Under the pieces are notes generated by a model. That model was not told the origin of the DNA. It did no database searches and worked only from the letters and a program-made list of their open reading frames with translations. From an uncultured Arenimonas sp. (GTDB lineage: Bacteria > Pseudomonadota > Gammaproteobacteria > Xanthomonadales > Xanthomonadaceae): DNA of 14,316 bases. Position numbers and translations under genes: made by a program. Below, in pieces: positions 1 through 5,806 of this stretch (positions are counted from its first letter, which is position 1; each line of letters opens with the position of its first letter). The stretch spans positions 1 to 14,316 of the forward strand of contig CAMLKR010000050.1 of the NCBI GenBank assembly GCA_946480565.1. Direction: 5' to 3'.

Positions 1-499
1 TCTCCTGCTTCTGCACGTGTTCTTCGGCGAAGCTGTAGAAGCGGCAGCCGGGGAATTCCTTCGACAGCGCGGCGTAGATCCATTCGCGGTAGCGGAACGG
101 GCCGGCCGAGAAGAACTCCACCACCAGCAGGTCGCCGTAGCGGTCCACCACCAGGCCCGAGATGCCGTCGCCTTCGGAATGCACCACGCGCCAGGCGTCG
201 GTGGTTTCATCGAGCTTGAGCAGGTCGCGGCGCAGGGCCACGGCGGCGCCGATCCTGCGCGCGAACCAGGCCTCGTCGATCGCCTCGTCCGGATCCGCGG
301 TCAGCACGCGCAGGGCGATGCGCGAATGGCCGTTGTAGAAGCCGCGACCGACCCAGACCCCGGTGTTGTCGACGATGTCCACCAGGCTGCCCGGCTTGGG
401 CTTGGCCACGGGCTTTTCCACCATCTTCTGGAAGATCCAGGGGTGGTTGGAGCGGCGCTCGATCTTGAGCTGGATGACGGGCAGGGCGGGCGTATTCAT
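1..499 (-). CDS. rlmI: RlmI-type 23S rRNA cytosine-C5 methyltransferase, N-terminal part (cut by left edge)
   Basis: Reading from ATG at 499 toward the left edge gives 166 uninterrupted codons with no stop, so the gene continues outside the window. The N-terminus (about residues 1-75, with RRSNHPWIFQ and VDIVDNTGVWVGRGFYN) matches the PUA domain of the RlmI/YccW family. Next come SEGDGISGLVVDRYGD (about 108-123) and a segment resembling the RlmI middle domain. RlmI uses S-adenosylmethionine to methylate a cytosine (C1962 in E. coli) of 23S rRNA. Its Rossmann-fold catalytic half, with the SAM and cysteine motifs, is outside the window, so activity cannot be judged. The start lies 39 bases after the stop of the diguanylate cyclase gene on the same strand. 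No Shine-Dalgarno is visible. A different member of the same PUA-methyltransferase family remains possible. Confidence 0.86.
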   Translation of the reverse strand, partial: MNTPALPVIQLKIERRSNHPWIFQKMVEKPVAKPKPGSLVDIVDNTGVWVGRGFYNGHSRIALRVLTADPDEAIDEAWFARRIGAAVALRRDLLKLDETTDAWRVVHSEGDGISGLVVDRYGDLLVVEFFSAGPFRYREWIYAALSKEFPGCRFYSFAEEHVQKQE

Positions 500-511
500 C
501 GCGCAATGATA
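500..511 (-). promoter_or_regulatory. Possible leaderless promoter (-10) of the rlmI-type gene
   Basis: On the minus strand TATCAT (511-506) is followed by six bases and then the ATG at 499. This would put the transcription start on or next to the start codon. There is no Shine-Dalgarno in this gap and no convincing -35 hexamer 16-18 bases upstream, so this is only a candidate. Confidence 0.3.
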
Positions 512-538
512 CCGGGGCCCGCTCCCGGGCGCCGCGGA

Positions 539-1708
539 TCAGCCGGCCGGGGCCAGCTCGACCCGGTCGCCGCCGGCGCGCTTGGCGCTGTACATGGCCT
601 GGTCGGCGCGCTTGAGCAGGGTTTCGAGGCTGTCGTCCTCGGTCCGCAGCTGGGCCACGCCGATCGACAGCGGCGCCGGCACTTCCTGGCCATGGAAGAG
701 CATGTGCGCGTGGTTGAGCGCATCGCGCAGGCGTTCCGCCACCACCCGCGCCCCGGCGACGTCGGTGCTGGGCAGCAGGGCCACGAACTCGTCGCCGCCC
801 AGCCGCGCCAGCACGTCCTCGCCGCGCAGCACCAGGCGCGCGCGTTCGGCCAGGTGGCGCAGCAGGCTGTCGCCGGCCTGGTGGCCCAGGCTGTCGTTGA
901 CCGACTTGAAGTGGTCCATGTCCATCAGCAGGGCCGACAGCGGCCGGCCGTGGCGGCGCGACTCGGCCATCAGCCGGGCGCCCTGTTCGCTCAGGCCGTT
1001 GCGGGCCAGCACGCCGGTCAGCGGATCCACCGTCGCCAGCTGGCGCAGGTCGCCGTAGGCGCGTTCGGTGTGCATCAGCACGAAGCCCAGGCTAAGGAAC
1101 ATCACGCCGACGCAGGCGTAGACGAACACCACCAGGTCGCTGGGACCCGCCTCGAGCAGGCCACCGGTGAGCCGCGGCGCCAGCGCGTGTTCCAGGAACC
1201 GCCAGACCGCGGTCGCGACCCCGACCAGGGCGAAATAGCCGGTGAGCCGCGCCGCGGTGAAGCCGCCGCGGCCGAAGGCCGGCGACAGCGCCACCGCGAT
1301 GCCGCCCAGCAGCAGCATCGCCGCGCTGGAGTTCACCAGCACGCGCGCGCTGTAGTTGGGCCAGGCCTGCGAGAACACCGTCAGCAGGACCACGGCCATG
1401 GCGACCGTACCCCACCACAGCCAACGGCGCTCGGGCAGGCCCTGGAAGCCGCGCACGGCCCGGCACATCTCGGCGAAACCGAGCAGCAGCAGGCCGTTGC
1501 CGAAGGCGATGGACACCATGTCGGGCACCAGCCCTCGGGTGGCCAGCAAGGCCCAGGCGGCCGGCTGCATCAGCAGGCCGAAGGTCCAGATGCGCAGGTG
1601 CCGGCGGCGCTCGTCCGGGAAGGCCCGGCCGGCCTGCGCCAACAGGATCACCGTGAGGGCGCTCAGCAGCACCCCCACCAGCATCACCGACCGGACATCC
1701 AGATCCAT
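539..1708 (-). CDS. Membrane-bound diguanylate cyclase (GGDEF), paralogue 1
   Basis: This 389-residue protein should make cyclic di-GMP from two GTP at the inner membrane. About seven hydrophobic segments fill residues 5-212, with no recognisable PAS or GAF domain. The C-terminal GGDEF domain (about 222-385) starts with VDPLTGVLARN and has the metal-site stretch MDMDHFKSVNDSLGH (262-276). It carries an intact GGDEF active-site motif at 304-308 and an intact RxxD inhibitory I-site (RGED, 295-298) at the usual five-residue spacing, so it is probably active and product-inhibited. The ATG at 1708 follows a G-rich stretch (GGGGGTGGC). The N-terminal region resembles that of the second cyclase at 3871-5082 (D-V/I-RS, LVG-LL, LLMQPA/LLQPAG), suggesting a shared uncharacterised membrane sensor. 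The signal it senses is not evident. Confidence 0.93.
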   Translation of the reverse strand: MDLDVRSVMLVGVLLSALTVILLAQAGRAFPDERRRHLRIWTFGLLMQPAAWALLATRGLVPDMVSIAFGNGLLLLGFAEMCRAVRGFQGLPERRWLWWGTVAMAVVLLTVFSQAWPNYSARVLVNSSAAMLLLGGIAVALSPAFGRGGFTAARLTGYFALVGVATAVWRFLEHALAPRLTGGLLEAGPSDLVVFVYACVGVMFLSLGFVLMHTERAYGDLRQLATVDPLTGVLARNGLSEQGARLMAESRRHGRPLSALLMDMDHFKSVNDSLGHQAGDSLLRHLAERARLVLRGEDVLARLGGDEFVALLPSTDVAGARVVAERLRDALNHAHMLFHGQEVPAPLSIGVAQLRTEDDSLETLLKRADQAMYSAKRAGGDRVELAPAG

Positions 1709-1828
1709 GCCACCCCCACGCGGCCCGCTGCAGCTGTCCCAAGCCTAACCGCTGGCGGGGCTTCCCGCGCGGGATTGACGCCGGCTTCACTCCCTCCGGC
1801 GCCGAACCGTGGCAGACTCCGCGGCGTA
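1709..1828. other. Divergent promoter region between diguanylate cyclase 1 and the riboswitch leader
   Basis: This stretch holds no gene. Candidate promoter elements are weak. On the minus strand TAGGCT (1747-1742) could be a -10 for the cyclase. On the plus strand CAGACT (1813-1818) could be a -10 that starts the riboswitch transcript near 1825. TTGACG at 1775-1780 is a good -35 match but has no -10 at a suitable distance. I cannot assign the promoters firmly. Confidence 0.35.
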
Positions 1829-1955
1829 GAAGGGGAGTAGCTCCCGCTGCCGCTATCGTCATCACGGGCCAGGACCCACGTCCGAAGCCCCGGTACGGCA
1901 GACAGGTCCCGCCCGGGCCTGTGAGCGAGACCTTCGCCCGCCAGCGGCGAAGGTC
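1829..1955 (+). promoter_or_regulatory. yybP-ykoY manganese riboswitch aptamer upstream of alx/terC
   Basis: The plus-strand leader begins with AAGGGGAGTAG (1830-1840), the conserved 5' signature of the yybP-ykoY class. It ends with GTGAGCGAGACC followed by a perfect 10-bp stem: GACCTTCGCC (1929-1938) pairs with GGCGAAGGTC (1946-1955) across a 7-base loop. Internal helices can be drawn: CTGCCG (1847-1852) with CGGCAG (1896-1901), CGGGC (1865-1869) with GCCCG-like bases at 1887-1892, GGAC (1872-1875) with GTCC (1880-1883), and ACAGG (1902-1906) with CCTGT (1918-1922). This class binds Mn2+ and commonly precedes TerC/Alx and MntP genes. A terC-family gene starts 60 bases downstream, which strongly supports the call. 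The 5' boundary is approximate. Confidence 0.9.
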
Positions 1956-2010
1956 GTTCCGTCCCGGAACGTCGCGCGCGCCTGCGGTTGCGAGGCCACG
2001 TTCCCGGAGA
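1955..2010 (+). promoter_or_regulatory. Putative expression platform and ribosome binding site of alx
   Basis: Right after the aptamer, CGTTCC (1955-1960) can form a hairpin with GGAACG (1966-1971). The same GGAACGT (1966-1972) is also perfectly complementary to ACGTTCC (1998-2004). That segment lies one base before the Shine-Dalgarno GGAGA (2006-2010), and with C2005 bulged CC (1964-1965) could also pair GG of the Shine-Dalgarno. The two pairings exclude each other. The first hairpin shares base 1955 with the last aptamer stem. No U-run follows, so translational rather than transcriptional control fits best. This is inference from complementarity only. Confidence 0.5.
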
Positions 2011-2015
2011 CGCCA

Positions 2016-2984
2016 TTGGAAACCATCGCCACCCCGTTCATGTGGGCCGTGTTCACGGCCTTCGTCATCGCCGCCCTCGTCGTCGACCTGCTCGTGCTGC
2101 GCCAGAACGGCCCGCACAAGGTCAGCGGCCGCGAGGCCCTGATCTGGTCCGCGGCCTGGATCGCGCTGGCCCTGGTCTTCAACGTCGGGCTCTGGTGGTA
2201 CCTGCAGGGCCGGATGCCGGCGCCGGAGGCCGAACGCATCGCGCTCGAGTTCCTGACCGGCTACGTGGTGGAGAAGGCGCTGGCGGTCGACAACATCTTC
2301 GTGTTCCTGATGCTGTTCACCTATTTCGGGGTGCCTGCGCAGAGCCAGCAGCGGGTGCTGATATTCGGCGTGCTGGGCGCGATCGTGCTGCGCGCGATCA
2401 TGATCTTCATCGGCGCCGCGCTGATCGCCAAGTTCCACTGGATCCTGTACGTGTTCGGCCTGTTCCTGCTGGTCACCGGCATCAAGATGTACTGGGCCGC
2501 AGGCCAGGAGCCGGACATGGACAAGAACCCGATCCTGCGCTGGATCACCGCCCACCTGCCGCTGATCCGCCGCTACCACGGCGAGGCGCTGTGGATCGGC
2601 CAGGGCAAGCGCCGCAAGTACACGCCGCTGTTCGTGGTGCTGGTGATGATCGCGGTCACCGACGTCATCTTCGCGGTGGACTCGATCCCGGCCATCTTCG
2701 CCATCACCACCGATCCCTTCATCGTGCTCACCTCGAACGTGTTCGCGGTGCTGGGCCTGCGTGCGCTGTACTTCCTGCTGGCCGACCTGGCCGACCGCTT
2801 CCACCTGCTGGCCTACGGCCTGGCCACGGTGCTGGTGTTCATCGGCGCCAAGATGCTGCTGATCGACGTGGTGAAGATCCCGATCGGCATCTCGCTGGGC
2901 GTGGTGGCGGTGACCCTGGCAACCGCCATGCTGGCGAGCCTGGTGATCAAGCCGCGCGACAAGGAAACGGCCCGCGCGGCCTGA
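2016..2984 (+). CDS. alx: Alx/TerC-family integral membrane manganese exporter
   Basis: This 322-residue protein has about eight or nine hydrophobic segments and the two paired acidic motifs of the TerC family: EKALAVDN (86-93) and DVIFAVDS (216-223). The E. coli homologue Alx is linked to manganese export and alkaline pH. Length and order match that family, not short tellurite-resistance TerC alone. The start is TTG at 2016-2018, preceded by GGAGA (2006-2010) five bases away. Translation from TTG gives METIATPFMW, which fits the usual N-terminus. The next in-frame ATG at 2040-2042 would remove part of the first membrane segment and has poorer ribosome-binding context. The manganese riboswitch upstream supports a role in lowering excess cytoplasmic Mn2+. 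The rhomboid gene follows after 45 bases but has its own candidate promoter. Confidence 0.92.
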   Translation: METIATPFMWAVFTAFVIAALVVDLLVLRQNGPHKVSGREALIWSAAWIALALVFNVGLWWYLQGRMPAPEAERIALEFLTGYVVEKALAVDNIFVFLMLFTYFGVPAQSQQRVLIFGVLGAIVLRAIMIFIGAALIAKFHWILYVFGLFLLVTGIKMYWAAGQEPDMDKNPILRWITAHLPLIRRYHGEALWIGQGKRRKYTPLFVVLVMIAVTDVIFAVDSIPAIFAITTDPFIVLTSNVFAVLGLRALYFLLADLADRFHLLAYGLATVLVFIGAKMLLIDVVKIPIGISLGVVAVTLATAMLASLVIKPRDKETARAA

Positions 2985-2994
2985 GCGGCGGGGC

Positions 2995-3022
2995 TTGCGC
3001 GGCGACGCGCCGGCCCCAATCT
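2995..3022 (+). promoter_or_regulatory. Possible leaderless promoter of the rhomboid gene
   Basis: TTGCGC (2995-3000) and CAATCT (3017-3022) are spaced by 16 bases. The -10-like hexamer is followed by seven bases and then the ATG at 3030. There is no Shine-Dalgarno in between (GCCCGGG). The element lies in the 45-base gap after alx, so the rhomboid gene may be transcribed separately from alx. Confidence 0.35.
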
Positions 3023-3029
3023 GCCCGGG

Positions 3030-3785
3030 ATGGACGACCCGAACCTGACCCATGCCGAGGCCGTGCGCGCCGGCTTCCGGCGCGCGCTGCTGGCCAGCAT
3101 GGCCTTCGTGGCGGCGCTGGGCGCGATCTTCTTCGCCGGCCCCTGGCTGGGCGACACCGGTGCCCTGGCCCTGGTGCCGCAGTCGATGCCGGGCCTGGTC
3201 GGCGTATTCACGGCGCCCCTGCTGCACGGCTCGGCCGGGCACTGGCTGGCCAACGCCAGCGCCCTGCTCATCCTCGGACCGCTGGTGGGCACGGTGTATC
3301 CACGCGCCAGCCTGCGCGCCCTGCCGCTGATCTGGCTGCTGTCGGGCCTGGGCACCTGGATCATCGGCCGGCCCTCGCTGCACATCGGCGCCAGCGGCCT
3401 GACCCACGGCCTGCTGTTCCTGCTGCTGTTCCTGGGCCTGCTGCGGCGCGACCGCGCGGCGATCGCCGCGGCCCTGATCGGCTTCTTCTTCTACGGCGGC
3501 ATGCTGCTGACGGTACTGCCGCGCGAAGCCGGCATCTCGTGGGAATACCACCTGTGCGGCGCGCTGGCGGGCATCCTGGCCGCCTTCGTATGGCGCCGCG
3601 CCGACCCCGAACCGCCGCGCCGGCGCTACAGCTGGGAAGAGGAACCGGAGCCGGCCGCCGACACCGACGAACTGGAGCCTCCCGCACCCGAAGCCGTGCC
3701 CGTGCTGTGGCAACGCCCGGCGGACGAACACGGCGTGGTCCTGCCGTTCCGGCCGCGGCCGCGGCCCGACCCGCCGCAGGACTGA
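3030..3785 (+). CDS. Rhomboid-family intramembrane serine protease
   Basis: This 251-residue multipass protein has the rhomboid signature. It shows a HGSAGHWLANASALLILG block (66-83, the conserved H-x-H-xxx-N pattern of the second core helix), the catalytic serine in GASG (120-123, Ser122), and a histidine in WEYHLCGALAG (His174) completing the Ser-His dyad. Six membrane segments can be drawn between residues 18 and 188. Rhomboids cleave membrane-anchored proteins within or near the bilayer. A 60-residue tail (191-251) rich in Pro, Glu and Arg follows the last helix and is probably cytoplasmic and disordered; it is not part of the protease core. Substrates cannot be predicted. The gene lies between alx and the second diguanylate cyclase, all on the plus strand, with no evident functional tie. 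Confidence 0.88.
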   Translation: MDDPNLTHAEAVRAGFRRALLASMAFVAALGAIFFAGPWLGDTGALALVPQSMPGLVGVFTAPLLHGSAGHWLANASALLILGPLVGTVYPRASLRALPLIWLLSGLGTWIIGRPSLHIGASGLTHGLLFLLLFLGLLRRDRAAIAAALIGFFFYGGMLLTVLPREAGISWEYHLCGALAGILAAFVWRRADPEPPRRRYSWEEEPEPAADTDELEPPAPEAVPVLWQRPADEHGVVLPFRPRPRPDPPQD

Positions 3786-3870
3786 AGCACGCCGGGCTTG
3801 CGTGCGCCGCGGGCCGGTGAAACCCTAGCCACACGACCCCCGCGGTCGCCGCCAAGGCCGGCCTGCACCG

Positions 3871-5082
3871 ATGCACTGGACCTTCGACATCCGCTCGGCC
3901 CTGCTGGTCGGTGCGCTGCTGACCCTGCTGATCGGCGCGGTCCTGCTGGTGGTCGCGCGCGCCCTGCCGGCCGACTACCGGTCGAGCCTGAACTGGTGGG
4001 TGGTGGCGACCCTGCTGCAGCCCGCCGGCTTCGTGCTTCTGAGCCTGCGCGACCAGGTCTCGCCCTGGATCTCGATCGTGGTCGCCAACGCCTGCATCGC
4101 GCTGGCCTTCGCGGCCTATGCGGTGTCGCTGCAGCGCTTCTACCGGCTGCGTCCGTGGCCGCTGTGGCTGGGCGGGCTGTCGTTGGCGGCGATCGGCGTC
4201 TCGGTGTACTGGGGCATCCTGCAGCCGGCGTTCACCCTGCGGCTGATCGCCATCTCCGCCGTGCTGGCCCTGATGCTCGGCCACTGCGCCTGGCTGCTGT
4301 ACCGGCAGGCGGACGCCCGCGGGCCGCTGCGCCACGTCGCCGGCGGCGCGTTTTCGATAGCGGCGGGGATCATGGCCTACCGGTCCGTGGTGCTGGTGTT
4401 CGACCCGACCCAGGTGACCACGGTCTTCCAGCTCACCCACGTGCAGCTGCTGACCTATGCGGTGGGCGCGGTGCTGCCGGTGGTGGCGACCGTGGGCTTC
4501 CTGCTGCTGTGCACCGAACGCAGCCAGCGGGAGCTGGAGCGGGCCGCGCGCATCGACTACCTGACCGGCTGCTACAACCGCCGCGCGATCGAGGAGCTGG
4601 GCGCCCAGGCCCTGGCCGCCGCGCGCCGGCACGGCATGCCGCTGGCGGTGCTGGTGCTGGACATCGACCACTTCAAGCGCATCAACGACGAGCTGGGCCA
4701 TGCCGCCGGCGACGAGGCCCTGGTTCAGGCCGTTCACCGCCTGCGCGAGGGCCTGCGCACCGAGGACGTGCTGGGCCGTCTGGGCGGCGAGGAGTTCATC
4801 CTGCTGATGCCCAATACCGACAGCGCCAGCGCGGTGGCCGCCGGCGAACGCATCCGCCAGTCCTTCTCCGGGCTGCCGCTGCGCCTGGGCGAGGACGCGC
4901 GTACGGTGACGCTGTCGATCGGCGTGGCGGTGCTGGCGCCGGCCGACCGCCGGTTCTCGCAGCTGCTGCAGCGCGCCGACCGCGCCATGTACGCAGCCAA
5001 GAACGCCGGCCGCGACCTGGTGATGGCGGACGCGATGAGCGGCTGGGACAACATGTCCGGCGAGCGGGCGCCGCGGGCCTAG
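3871..5082 (+). CDS. Membrane-bound diguanylate cyclase (GGDEF), paralogue 2
   Basis: This 403-residue predicted cyclic di-GMP synthase has an N-terminal membrane region of about seven segments (9-215) and a C-terminal GGDEF domain (about 227-388). Visible motifs are IDYLTGCYNRRAIEE (228-242), LDIDHFKRINDELGH (263-277), an RxxD I-site (RTED, 296-299) and the variant active-site motif GGEEF (305-309), a common functional form. The N-terminal membrane region aligns by eye with the cyclase at 539-1708. Similarities include DIRSALLVGALL near the start and LLQPAGFVLLSLRDQV in the second to third segments, so the two are probably paralogues. The start ATG at 3871 has only a weak AAGG upstream (3854-3857). 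The stop codon TAG (5080-5082) overlaps the stop of the next, convergent gene in CTAG. Confidence 0.92.
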   Translation: MHWTFDIRSALLVGALLTLLIGAVLLVVARALPADYRSSLNWWVVATLLQPAGFVLLSLRDQVSPWISIVVANACIALAFAAYAVSLQRFYRLRPWPLWLGGLSLAAIGVSVYWGILQPAFTLRLIAISAVLALMLGHCAWLLYRQADARGPLRHVAGGAFSIAAGIMAYRSVVLVFDPTQVTTVFQLTHVQLLTYAVGAVLPVVATVGFLLLCTERSQRELERAARIDYLTGCYNRRAIEELGAQALAAARRHGMPLAVLVLDIDHFKRINDELGHAAGDEALVQAVHRLREGLRTEDVLGRLGGEEFILLMPNTDSASAVAAGERIRQSFSGLPLRLGEDARTVTLSIGVAVLAPADRRFSQLLQRADRAMYAAKNAGRDLVMADAMSGWDNMSGERAPRA

Positions 5083-5714
5083 CGCGACGCGGCGCCCAGC
5101 TGGCGGTCGTGCAGGCGCGACAGCAGGGCCAGCGACACGATGGCCCCGCACAGCGCCAGGAACATGTCCCACTGCGTGTCCCAGACGTCGCCCTGGGTGG
5201 CGAGGAAGGCGTCGGCCTCGCCGCCCCAGACCAGGGCCGCCCACCATTCGATCATCTCGAAGAAGGCGCTGAACGACAGCGCCGCGGCGACGCACAGGTA
5301 GGCCAGCCAGCCGCCCGGCTGCAGCGGCGTGTTCCGCAGCAGCAGTTCGCGCGCCAGAATCGCCGGCACGAAGCCCTGCGCGAAGTGGCCCAGGCGGTCG
5401 TAGTGGTTGCGGGCGAGGTCGAAACTTTCCTGGACCCACAGGCCCAACGGCGTCAGCGCATAGGTATGGGCGCCGCCGTAGATCAGGATCAGGGCGTGCA
5501 CGGCCAGCAGCCAGCACAGCAGGCGCGTCAGCGGGAAGCGGTGGCGCAGCGCCAGCACCAGGGGCAGGCCGGCGAGGACCCAGACCACTTCCAGCAGCCA
5601 GGTCAGGCGGTCGTGCGGCGCCAGGCCCGACCAGAGCAGGGCGCCGAGCACCAGCACGACCAGCGCCAGGCCCTCCATGCGCGTGGGTGAAGCCACCGTT
5701 CCAGCCTTGGCCAT
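5079..5714 (-). CDS. yjdF: YjdF/DUF2238 family inner-membrane protein
   Basis: This 211-residue membrane protein has about six hydrophobic segments. It carries the family blocks RNHYDRLGHFAQGFVPA (102-118), EMIEWWAAL (153-161) and TQGDVWDTQWDMFLALCGA (173-191), followed by the HDRQL ending typical of E. coli YjdF. The biochemical role of the family is unknown; the conserved Asp, His, Glu and Trp residues at membrane edges suggest a binding or catalytic site, but that is inference. The ATG at 5714 has a GGAG six bases upstream; the internal Met13 has poorer context. The start faces away from the M28 peptidase gene, with 92 bases between them, and the 3' end overlaps the cyclase by the four bases CTAG. 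Confidence 0.88.
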   Translation of the reverse strand: MAKAGTVASPTRMEGLALVVLVLGALLWSGLAPHDRLTWLLEVVWVLAGLPLVLALRHRFPLTRLLCWLLAVHALILIYGGAHTYALTPLGLWVQESFDLARNHYDRLGHFAQGFVPAILARELLLRNTPLQPGGWLAYLCVAAALSFSAFFEMIEWWAALVWGGEADAFLATQGDVWDTQWDMFLALCGAIVSLALLSRLHDRQLGAASR

Positions 5715-5806
5715 GTCCGACTCCGCGGGGATTTCGCCGGCATCATTCCATGGCGACGACCGCGGTGTTAGCGTCGGCGCTGTTTTTCCTGTCGCCGGGG
5801 ATCCCG

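Noticed and set aside
17..1840. 607-codon plus-strand open frame across the rlmI-type and first cyclase genes
   Set aside because: It is antisense to two clear genes, its translation is His/Gln/Ala/Arg-rich without domains, and long antisense frames are expected at this GC content.
1955..1971. CGTTCC/GGAACG hairpin as a Rho-independent terminator
   Set aside because: The stem is short and no T-run follows; it fits a translational expression platform better.
1092..3731. 879-codon minus-strand open frame over alx, rhomboid and the riboswitch
   Set aside because: It covers well-supported plus-strand genes and a structured RNA; composition is Gln/Arg/His-rich low complexity with no family resemblance.
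3361..5517. 718-codon minus-strand open frame over the second cyclase
   Set aside because: It is the reverse-complement shadow of a GGDEF gene with intact motifs; no domains are visible in it.
5770..5800. T-run (TTTTT) after a GC-rich stretch as a terminator between yjdF and the peptidase gene
   Set aside because: No stable inverted repeat directly precedes it, and both flanking genes diverge, so no terminator is expected there.
5687..5806. N-terminal extension of the M28 peptidase
   Set aside because: It would bury the lipoprotein signal and overlap the start of the divergent yjdF gene; the ATG at 5807 has a Shine-Dalgarno and a lipobox at the right distance.
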